Source of the DNA: Prostheceraeus crozeri
Taxonomy: Eukaryota; Platyhelminthes; Polycladida; Euryleptidae
NCBI GenBank assembly: GCA_907163375.1
Contig: CAJQUW010015390.1
Coordinates: 1 to 64,000, forward strand
Direction of reading: 5' to 3'
Length of the DNA: 64,000 nt
The notes under the pieces were generated by a model, which saw only the letters and a list, made by a program, of their open reading frames with translations, searched no databases and had not been told where the DNA came from. Made by a program: the position numbers and the translations under genes. Of this stretch, positions 56,403-64,000 are shown piece after piece (within the stretch, counting starts at the first letter, position 1; each line of letters begins with the position of its first letter).

Positions 56403-57221
56403 ATGGATAAAATTAAAGCTGATAATCAAAAAAGAATTAAACAATTAGACGAGTTAATAAAACAAAAAAATATTATGAAAGAAAATCATCTTCAGCATAG
56501 AATGATAAAAGCTGGTATTCAATCTGATATGTTTGAAAAAATGCAGCAAACCGAGCAAGTAAAAACTGATTTTGAAAAAACTATGGAACCATTTAAAATT
56601 CTTGAAAAAGAACTTACAAATAATGATAAACAATTTAATATAACAGATCCAGAACACAAAACTATATTAGACGACTATGGATTACTAGAATCAAACAATA
56701 ATAAGAAATTACCAAAATCTATGCAATTTGAACATTCTATTTCATTTACAGATGAAAAAGCAATACCTAGATTTTATCTCGGACAAAAAGAAATATTTCC
56801 ACAACCTTTTAGAGGTTTAATTTTTTCACCAGATAAATCTCCTTTTAGTTTAGATAGAAATTTTGTTGATCTTTTAAGAGGAGCAGATTTAAATAATTAT
56901 GCTGTAGAAGATCTCATAAAATATAAAGCTACGTTAGATAGAGTTAAAGCAGGAAAAACTCTTAGACGTTATAGAGAATTAGAAAATTTATTATCAACGG
57001 GAGTTAAAGTAGGAAAAGGTTTTAAAACTGAAACAACTGTATTTTTACCAGATGATCCACAAGAATTACTAAATAGATTAAATATTTTAATATCGGCAAT
57101 AAAAGAAGGACATAATTCTAGTTTCAATGAAATTCATGCTATATTGAAAAGACTGTTAGAAAAGAAGATTCTAAATGAAGAGGATTATAAAAGTATAGCT
57201 GAAATATGTTGTTGTTTTTAA
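56403..57221 (+). CDS. Polinton-like element: unknown 272-residue protein
   Basis: I choose ATG 56403 (MDKIKADNQKRIKQLDELIK) because an A-rich leader precedes it and the coding pattern starts there. The first ~90 residues are heptad-like and charged, predicted coiled coil. A middle block reads PRFYLGQKEIFPQPFRGLIF, then LRGADLNNYAVEDLIKYKAT and a helical carboxyl end closing EICCCF. No enzyme motif is evident. Its place between the membrane protein and the capsid-like protein suggests a structural or assembly role, which is inference. The frame looks whole. Confidence 0.55.
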   Translation: MDKIKADNQKRIKQLDELIKQKNIMKENHLQHRMIKAGIQSDMFEKMQQTEQVKTDFEKTMEPFKILEKELTNNDKQFNITDPEHKTILDDYGLLESNNNKKLPKSMQFEHSISFTDEKAIPRFYLGQKEIFPQPFRGLIFSPDKSPFSLDRNFVDLLRGADLNNYAVEDLIKYKATLDRVKAGKTLRRYRELENLLSTGVKVGKGFKTETTVFLPDDPQELLNRLNILISAIKEGHNSSFNEIHAILKRLLEKKILNEEDYKSIAEICCCF

Positions 57222-57277
57222 TTTTTTATAAAAAAAATATTTGATAAAAGATATTTATTCAAAATTTTAACTAAAAA

Positions 57278-58066
57278 ATGTGTTCAGCAGATTTAGACAA
57301 AATTAATTATCATTTAGAAAATCTAACAGAGATTTTGGGTTCATCAAAATTTAGTACGACGTCAAAAACGATAACAACTACTTCATCACACACTTGTAAT
57401 TTAGAACCCATTCTACATTTGGAACAAAATAAAAATTATCAAATTGCATTGACTAGTTTCTCCACATTTAACACTATTCAAAACGTTATCAAAGATGTGA
57501 ATGATCAATTTAGATATTCTACTGATAAGGGCAAAATGTGGAAAGTACTAACTTTTCTTCCTGGTTCTTACGAAGTTGAATCAATATCAAATGAAATTAA
57601 GAGGCATTTGGGTATACCATTTAAAGATAAGAAGCAATTACATTTTGCAGTTGAACCGGCAGTTAATAAATTTTCTCTTACTTTAGACGAAAATCATCAA
57701 GTTGATTTTAATCATGATAGATCATTGTCAAAGCTAATAGGATTTAATAAACAAACCTATAGTCAAGGTTATCATTTAGGTGAGAAGATTCCAAAAATAA
57801 CTGAAATGAATTCAATTGTTGTACATTGTGACATTATTGAAGGAGGATATATAAATGGTAAATTGTCAAATTTAATATTCAGTTTTCCAGCTTTTACTGT
57901 ACCCATTGGTTATAGACTAAATGTAATTCCACAAACATTAATATATTTCACTATTACAAGAAAAACTATTAACAACATTAACATTAGAATCACTGATGAG
58001 AAAGGACAAGAAATAAATTTTGGAGGTGAAGAGATTATGATAGATCTTTTGGTTCGGGAGGTATAA
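57278..58066 (+). CDS. Polinton-like minor capsid (penton-type) protein
   Basis: The 262-codon frame begins MCSADLDKINYHLENLTEIL. It then shows the beta-strand-rich pattern of Polinton minor capsid proteins: HLEQNKNYQIALTSFSTFNT, a LPGSYEVESISNEIKRHL turn (PGxY followed by helix), FSLTLDENHQVDF, SLSKLIGFN and a carboxyl half ending IRITDEKGQEINFGGEEIMI DLLVRE. In the family this single jelly-roll protein forms the capsid vertices. The gene sits just before the packaging ATPase, a usual arrangement. The frame looks whole. Confidence 0.65.
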   Translation: MCSADLDKINYHLENLTEILGSSKFSTTSKTITTTSSHTCNLEPILHLEQNKNYQIALTSFSTFNTIQNVIKDVNDQFRYSTDKGKMWKVLTFLPGSYEVESISNEIKRHLGIPFKDKKQLHFAVEPAVNKFSLTLDENHQVDFNHDRSLSKLIGFNKQTYSQGYHLGEKIPKITEMNSIVVHCDIIEGGYINGKLSNLIFSFPAFTVPIGYRLNVIPQTLIYFTITRKTINNINIRITDEKGQEINFGGEEIMIDLLVREV

Positions 58067-58141
58067 ACTCCCACGCGAAGCTAGAGAAGTTTAATTTTCT
58101 TCTTCTTCTTTTAAAATAAAAATAAAATTTTTTATTAAAAA

Positions 58142-58880
58142 ATGAGTGAAGTGCCCCCATTAATTAAAAAAAGCTCAAATTTAATCATCATCCAAATTTA
58201 TCTAATAAAGTTTTGTCAGTTATTTGTGGAAGATCAGGATGTGGAAAAACGTATCTATTATTTAAAATTTTAATGACTCCAAATTTTTTGGATTATAACA
58301 ATCTTATAATTTATACAACAACAGCAGAACAACCCGTCTATAAATTTTTAAAATATGGATTTGAAAATAATCTTAAGAAAACAGCAATTGCTTCATTATT
58401 CAAAGAATATGAAAATTCTGAATATGAAGAAGAAATAAGTTCCTGGTGTGAAGAAGCAGCAAAAAATAATCAGTTAGTAGAATCTAATAAAAATAAACAT
58501 ATAAAGATACAATTAATAGATGATAGTGGTAATATGCAAGATCCTAGTAAACTAGATAAAACAATGAAACATTGTGTAATTTTTGATGATTGTGTTAATG
58601 ATAGAAATCAGTCAGTTCAGAGAAATTATTTCACAAGAGGTAGACATAATAACTGTAGTGTTTTTTTTTAACACAAAGTATGTATTCATTAGACGGAAGT
58701 GTTATTAGAAAGAATGCAAATATATTTATACTATATGAAATAAATGCAAGAAACTTAAGTGATTTGTTAAGAGACTTATGTATAAGCGATAAAGAGGAGT
58801 TTAAACAATCTTGCCGTAATGCTTGGTCAAACGACTATGGATTTATCACAATTAAAATTGATAAAAAAGTACATGATTGA
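58142..58880 (+). pseudogene. Polinton-like packaging ATPase (FtsK/HerA, A32-like), broken
   Basis: A Walker A motif, CGRSGCGKTYLLFKIL, is followed after ~115 residues by a Walker B strand, KHCVIFDDCV, then RNYFTRGRHNNCSVFF, the sensor-like segment of genome-packaging ATPases of Polintons, adenovirus-like and NCLDV elements. The enzyme pumps DNA into capsids. The region is about 245 codons, close to family length, with about two breaks. It follows the minor-capsid-like gene. Confidence 0.75.
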
Positions 58881-59060
58881 GTTATAGAACAATTGTTCTC
58901 TGACTAGCCTTCGCCCCGACTGAAATTCTGAATCGAACAATTATTCTCTGACTAAGCTTCGCCCCGATTGAAAGTCGATAGATAATATTTTCGCGCTGTG
59001 ATCGAACGGAGTGACCGAACGGAGTGATCGAACGGAGTGACCGAATAATTTTTTCTTATA
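58881..59060 (+). repeat. Short GC-rich repeats between Polinton-like genes
   Basis: CTCTGACTAGCCTTCGCCCC and CTCTGACTAAGCTTCGCCCC start two units about 50 bp apart, and GATCGAACGGAGTGACCGAA recurs in head-to-tail 12- to 24-bp steps from 58999. These islands stand out from the AT-rich element and use words (CGAAC, TTCGCCCC) like those at its tip. Confidence 0.65.
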
Positions 59061-59089
59061 AATTTTTTGTTAATAAAAATAAAAAAAAT

Positions 59090-59395
59090 ATGTTGAATGC
59101 TTACAAGATAGAGCATGTACCAGTTTTAAAAGATTATCGACATCCTACAAATCCTGTAAATTCGAAGAAAGAAGTTAGATTTTATTATCATCATAAATAC
59201 GTAGCGCTCGTTACAGATTATAAAACAAAACATGGTATTAAACCGTGTGTTAAAACAAGACTTTCCACTTTGTTTAAGAAGTTTCCGAGTATTTTTGGCG
59301 TATAATAATTTATGGTGGTTAGTTAAGAAAGAGCATTTAACAACACATGAATTAGAAACATTACATCAATTACATATTCCTGTGTATATGTAAAA
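59090..59395 (+). pseudogene. Polinton-like element: small unknown protein
   Basis: ATG 59090 starts MLNAYKIEHVPVLKDYRHPT. A basic, aromatic stretch follows (KEVRFYYHHKYVALVTDYKT). The region is about 100 codons with about one break and ends near a HQLHIPVYM tail. No family is recognised. It lies between the ATPase and the polymerase. Confidence 0.4.
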
Positions 59396-59442
59396 ACGGA
59401 ACCGAGGTTCTATGCAAAAATTCATTTTTTCTTTTAAAAAAT

Positions 59443-59898
59443 ATGAATCGTGAAATGTCTCTCGGACAAACGTCTAGGATTGATGAATTAATCAAGAAAC
59501 AAACTGCTGAGTTTGATGCGCAAATTAAACATAGTAAACGTAGTAAACTTATTAAAAAACAGAAAAGTGGAACAAAAGAAATATTAGAAACTCATATTAC
59601 TGATATCTTTTTTGATGATAGAATTAAGGATGAACTTGGTGATGATTTATGTAATTTATTTAATCCAAATGAAATTAAATATGAAAATGTATCTTTTATT
59701 AATGTAGTAAATGATATGCGAAAACTTTTAGCAAATGGTAAAATTATTAATTTACTTGGAAAAGTTGTTAAAGATCAGGAAAATATAATTCAAAATTTTT
59801 ACGTAACCTTCTATAATAAAAATTCATTTGAAATATGGTTTTCGAATCTGGATGAGAAATCCGATGCTAACGAATGGATTTTTACAGGTAATATTTAA
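59443..59898 (+). CDS. Polinton-like element: unknown 151-residue protein
   Basis: The frame starts MNREMSLGQTSRIDELIKKQ and is highly charged, with a basic patch KHSKRSKLIKKQKSG around residues 30-45 and a mixed helix/strand carboxyl half (NVVNDMRKLLANGKIINLLG, FYVTFYNKNSFEIWFSNLDE). It could bind DNA, but no motif proves this. It directly precedes the polymerase gene, 15 bp upstream. The frame looks whole. Confidence 0.45.
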   Translation: MNREMSLGQTSRIDELIKKQTAEFDAQIKHSKRSKLIKKQKSGTKEILETHITDIFFDDRIKDELGDDLCNLFNPNEIKYENVSFINVVNDMRKLLANGKIINLLGKVVKDQENIIQNFYVTFYNKNSFEIWFSNLDEKSDANEWIFTGNI

Positions 59899-61477
59899 TA
59901 TGAAGATTTTGGAATGAAGTTAGTACAAAGATCGCATAGAGGGGCAGGGATTAATATGAAATATAGAATCAAAGAATATTTCGGTGAATATTGTTATATT
60001 CCTTCTGAAGATTTTTGTTTTATTAAATGTTATAATGTTTTACGAGGTTTTAATGAAGAACAAGGAGAAATGATGAAAGAAATGTTTAATAATTTTTATA
60101 TAAAGAGAAAGCCACATCTAGAACAGGAGTAATGTCAAACTGCAAATTTTCTCAATTCAATAAATATTTTGGAGAATGTGTACAATATTATAGTCCTGCC
60201 AATCGTCATTTAAATCCTAGAGGAATTGAAACGTTTCATAATTATGTTTATTACAATTATTTTCACGAAGGTTCAACAATTGGTCACTATTGTTTAATTA
60301 ATAAATCACATAAATTAAAAGCTATTAGAGAAATTGAAAATAATTTCAAACCCATATATAAAACAGTTACTGATGAAAATCTAACAACGCGTCCATATAA
60401 AATCATAACAAAGAAAAAAATTGACTATATTTCAACATATATTTGGGATCTCGAAACTTTTCCTGATCCTAACTGTTCAACAGCTCATCCTATTCCTTAT
60501 GCTGTAGGAGCTGTCAATTTTAATAAATTTATATGTTGCTTACCAAAACAAAGATTGAAAGAATTAGAAACACGTTTGTTAAGTGATATGATTAAAATTA
60601 AACGATCAAAAGATGAAGATGAAATTAAAAAACTTAAAAAACAGTTTTATGAGTATAATAATTTAACTGAATTAGAATTTAATAAACTTCAAAATTGTGT
60701 GAAAATATTTACGAGAACTGAGGATGATGAATGTCCGATTGGGGGAAACCCAGAGGACGTATGTCCGATCCATCAATTTTTTAAAACTCTTGGAAAATTT
60801 AATTATTCGACAGTAACTTTAATAGCTCGCAATTCATCAGGTTTTGATTTCTATTTTCCGATAAAAGCTAATTTTAAATTATCTAAACCGCCTCTTAAAA
60901 CTTCAAGAGGAATATTGACTGCTTCATTACAAAATCCTTATACAACTGAATGTGTTAGTAGATACATTCAAAAATCTTTTAGATTTAAAAACAATATGAA
61001 AAAAGATTAACCTTCAGGTAAATTAGCACTTCAAACTATTATAATGAAATGTAGTTATCAACATGTAAAAACAAGTCTTTCTAAATGGTGTGAGAATTTT
61101 AAAATTCCTATGAATGTGTGTAAATTAAATTATGAAATTGGAGACATAACACATGAAAATCATAAAGAAAATGAATGGAGACCATATTTAGTTAACGATA
61201 CTCTTTCTTTAGCTTTTTGTATCTACAAATATAATAATGTTATGCGAGATTTAGTTGGTGAAGATATAACTACTAATTTGACATCCTCTGCTTTAGCATT
61301 TAACGGTTGGATGAAAAGCGTACAAAATGACAATATAAATATTCATTCTCATATAGATTTATGGGCTAGAAATTATATTAGAAAATCTGTTAAAGGTGGA
61401 AGAGTTTCAGCAAATATAAGAAAATGCATATCGCCATTTTGTAGCATCTTGTTACCAATATTAAAACAGTATTTACC

Positions 61478-61750
61478 TGGTCGCTACGCTGGGGGGGGGG
61501 CTTTGTCCCCTGGTCGCTACGCTGGTGGGGCTTTGTCCCCTGGTCGCTACGCTGGTGGGGCTTTGTCCCCTGGCCGCCACGCTGGTGGGGCTTTGTCCCC
61601 TGGTCGCTACGCTGGTGGGGCTTTGTCCCCTGGTCGCTACGCTGGTGGGGCCTTGTCCCCTGGCCGCCACGCTGGTGGGGCTTTGTCCCCTGGTCGCCAC
61701 GCTGGTGGGGCTTTGTCCCCTGGTCGCTACGCTGGGAGGACTTTGTCCCT
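61478..61750 (+). repeat. 30-bp GC-rich tandem repeat inside the polymerase
   Basis: Nine units of CTGGTCGCTACGCTGGTGGG plus GCTTTGTCCC follow one another with little divergence (some units CTGGCCGCCACG). The period is a multiple of three, and in the polymerase frame each unit reads SPGRYAGGAL or SPGRHAGGAL. It lies between the exonuclease and the palm. The GC content contrasts sharply with the AT-rich gene. Confidence 0.9.
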
Positions 61751-62678
61751 TGGAAGTAATTTAATAGATTTAATGAAACAGTATCGAGATTTAAGAGATA
61801 AAACTGAAATTTGTAAGAAAATTTCAAATCAACTACTTGAACAAAAACATGAATTTCTAATGGCTTTTGATGCAACATCTTTATATCCATCAGCTACGTA
61901 TGATGAAAATTCAGAATACCCTAAAGCTGAATCCGCTAGAAAATTTCGTCAAGAAGAAAAACGGGAAATAGTATATAAATTTAATACTCAAACATTTAGA
62001 CCTAAAACTGGAATATTTACAGTTGTGTTTCAATATCCCAATGATATGTTTTTTCAACCAGTTCCTATAAAAGATAAAGTTAGAAATCAAAATAATAATT
62101 CTCATGTAAAAGTAATCAGGTTTAGAAATGGTATATGTTATGATGTATTAACTTCTGTAGACATACAAGAAATTGTTAGATGTGGGGGAAAAATCCTACA
62201 TATTACTGATGGTATAATTTATGAAAAAAATTATCAAGTTTCACCATTTCGAAATTATATTGTAAAACTTTTTAAATTGATTAAAAGATATAAAACAGAA
62301 GGAAATACTGTAGGCGATGAGTTAATTAAATTATTGATGAATTCACTATATGGCAAAACTGTGCAGAAAGATATAACCACTAAATATCATTTATGGAATG
62401 AGAATACATTGAGAAAAAATTTCACTCAAGAAGTAAAAGATTATGAAAAATTAAATGATGAACAATATTTAGCGAAAGTAGAAATGGAAGATGATGAATT
62501 TCTTAAAACTAATATTGTAAAAGATGGGAAGACGACCAATGGTCTGAGCAGCTACGCTGCGACGTCGTTCATGCCATCACACTTAGGTTCTTTCATTCTT
62601 TCTCACTCTAGAAGAATCATGAATAACTTTATTTTAGAAATTAATGGTTTCAACGAAAAATACATTCATTATGCAGAT

Positions 62679-63728
62679 TCAGTAACAGCTGACACGCCTG
62701 TAATATTGAGAAAGAATAATTTATTATTTATTTCTAGAATAGATAGTATTGTAAACAACTATAAAATTAATCCGTTTGAAATTAATGGTGATATGAAAGA
62801 AATTTCATTTGTTGATAACTTAGAAATTTATACTCATAATGGATGGAGTAAAGTAAAAAAAAATATTAGACATCTTACAAATAAACGTATTTATCGAATA
62901 AGAACAAAAATGGGAATAGTAGATGTTACTGAAGATCATTCATTGTTAGATGAAACAGGTAATGAAATAAAGCCACAAGAATTAAATATAGGAACAAATT
63001 TACTACATAATAAATTATTTTTACACTACAATACAATCACATTGAAACAAATTGTAAGTGATATTTATGTTAATGATCCACCTAATTTAAGATGTAAGCA
63101 AGCATTTATAGAAGGGTTCTTTTTAGGAGATGGCTCTGCTGGAATCTATAATTATGAATCAGGAGTCAGATATTGTTGTGCTTTATATAAACAAGATCTT
63201 AACCTCTTAATTAAATTAAAAACATATATTAATGAAGTCTATAACAATGATTGTAAAATATATGATACGATGAGATCATCTAGGGTATACAAACTTAATT
63301 TTCAAAATCCAAAACAATATGCCACATACTTTAGTGAAAATTATTATAATCAGTTTAAAGAAAAACGTGTTCCTTGGTATGTTCTAAATGCTGACTATAA
63401 TATTAGATATTGGTTCTTTGTTGGATTTTATGCAGCAGATGGGAGCAAGAAATCTTTTTTTACAAGTACATATGCAATTATTCGTTTTACACAGAAAAAT
63501 AAAGAAACCTTTAGTGGTTTATACAATTTGGCATCATCTCTAGGTATTAATTTGGTAGTAAGCGAAAGACAAGATAAATCGTTATGCTTTAGTGCGTGTC
63601 AAGTTAAAAATAATATTACCAAAGATGTCACCACTGTAAGATACTTAAATAATAAAAAACAATATGTTTATGATATTGAAACAGAAGATGGGGCATTTAA
63701 TTGTGGTTTTCCATTAATTGTAAAAAAC
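62679..63728 (+). other. LAGLIDADG intein in the polymerase C motif
   Basis: A 350-codon in-frame insertion separates YAD from TDS of the YxDTDS motif. It begins SVTADTPVILRKN (intein block A) and continues with GIVDVTEDHSLLDETG (block B, TxxH), AFIEGFFLGDGSAG and FFVGFYAADGSKK (two LAGLIDADG homing-endonuclease motifs), then QYVYDIETEDGAFNCGFPLI (block F) to the end. Inteins at this very site are known in family B polymerases of archaea and of giant viruses such as mimivirus. Such elements excise themselves from the protein, and the nuclease spreads them to empty alleles. It reads through without interruption. Confidence 0.88.
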
Positions 63729-64000
63729 ACTGATTCAATATACATTTCTAATGAACTCTTCAATAAATTAGATGCTGCTGGATATGTTGGTGGGGAATTG
63801 TGTCAAGGAAAAAATGATTATGACAATGGTGGAATTATTTTTGCAATGTTTATTGCACCTAAAATAAAATATTGTATTACTGTAGACGAACAAGGGAGAC
63901 TTAGTGAAAAGAAAACATTCAAAGGATATTCACAAGATAAAGTAAAAGTAGAAGATTTTATAAAATTATATTCGGGTAAAACATTATCGACTACAGTTAA

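Larger units (their letters stand above)
55141..64000 (+). mobile_element. Polinton/Maverick-like element, left end to beyond the window
   Basis: The left tip AGTGTGACATCCGGCGCAAG begins with AG, as Polinton ends do, immediately after LINE coding sequence. GTATAT (55135-55140) would be the left 6-bp target duplication. All genes seen are on plus: membrane protein, unknown protein, minor-capsid-like protein, packaging ATPase, small unknown proteins and protein-primed polymerase B. Integrase, protease and major capsid protein are not in the window. Composition is strongly AT-rich with A/T-ending codons. The element is broken in a handful of places but several genes look whole, so it is a fairly young fossil. 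Confidence 0.8.
59914..64000 (+). pseudogene. polB: Protein-primed family B DNA polymerase of a Polinton-like element, with intein
   Basis: The amino end contains EDFCFIKC, seen at the start of Polinton polymerases, and NRHLNPRGIETFHNYVYY. The 3'-5' exonuclease follows (YISTYIWDLETFPDPN with the Exo I acidic pair; LVNDTLSLAFCIYKY as Exo III). A decapeptide-repeat insertion comes next. The palm shows FDATSLYPS (motif A), LIKLLMNSLYGK (motif B) and YAD...TDS (motif C) split by the intein at 62679-63728. After the intein come GYVGGELCQGKNDYDNGGII and APKIKYC, and the gene leaves the window. The enzyme would replicate the element from a protein primer. About two breaks affect the amino half; the half from the exonuclease end to the window edge reads openly. 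Confidence 0.85.

Noticed and set aside
61478-61750. Regular 30-bp repeats that could suggest a CRISPR array
   Set aside because: Units follow each other directly with no unique spacers, sit inside a polymerase reading frame and have a period divisible by three; this is a coding minisatellite in an animal genome.
61390-61890. Minus-strand and other-frame open frames across the 30-bp repeats
   Set aside because: They arise only because the repeat period is a multiple of three, so all frames stay open; the plus-strand polymerase frame explains the region.
55141-64000. Contaminating free virus or giant-virus contig joined by mis-assembly
   Set aside because: The left terminus cuts a LINE endonuclease frame cleanly and the gene set is Polinton-like, so chromosomal insertion is the simpler reading; the missing right end keeps a small doubt.

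Overview
This window looks like intergenic and intronic DNA from an animal nuclear genome, probably a marine invertebrate. I can support only two pieces of host gene: two exons of a STE11/MEKK-type protein kinase at 16.7-17.5 kb and one unrecognised 348-bp exon at 30.0-30.3 kb, both on the minus strand. Almost everything else I can name is a mobile element. I saw no tRNA cluster, rRNA or CRISPR array, and no LTR retrotransposon.

Layout. 1-2.6 kb: an unrecognised minus-strand reading frame running off the left edge and a deoxynucleoside kinase-like gene, head to head across a very short promoter into which a Tc1 element has jumped. 2.6-6.4 kb: mostly unassigned, ending in a striking 691-base stretch with no cytosine on the plus strand. 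6.4-14 kb: a LINE fragment, low-complexity DNA, a 122-bp tandem repeat and a mariner relic. 14.4-16.1 kb: one hAT element nested inside another, each with a perfect 8-bp target duplication. 16.7-19.1 kb: kinase exons and a P-element/THAP9-like relic. 19.1-25.3 kb: a 6.2-kb structure with ~740-bp inverted arms that encloses a truncated piggyBac transposase; a Penelope-like element sits in one arm. 26-33 kb: tandem repeats, a 5'-truncated RTE-type LINE, MITE-like inverted repeats, a host exon and a hAT scrap.

34.0-41.3 kb: a 7.4-kb TA-flanked element carrying a nearly complete PIF/Harbinger transposon inside it. 41.4-44.4 kb: a P element of close to standard length with a THAP domain and a long open transposase frame. 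44.6-48.1 kb: a Tc1-like element whose transposase is split at its first catalytic Asp codon by a 1.9-kb element with GGGCCTG termini. 48.7-50.5 kb: a decayed gene of a transposon-like family I cannot name. 50.6-55.1 kb: a second Harbinger, cut by a LINE with 5' monomers.

The LINE is in turn cut at 55,141 by a Polinton/Maverick-like element that runs off the right edge. That element carries a small membrane protein, an unknown protein, a minor-capsid-like protein, a packaging ATPase and a protein-primed family B DNA polymerase. The polymerase holds two unusual insertions: nine GC-rich 30-bp units that read through as decapeptides, and a 350-codon LAGLIDADG intein in the catalytic YxDTDS motif. 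The intein-bearing polymerase and the cytosine-free tract are the two most interesting objects here.
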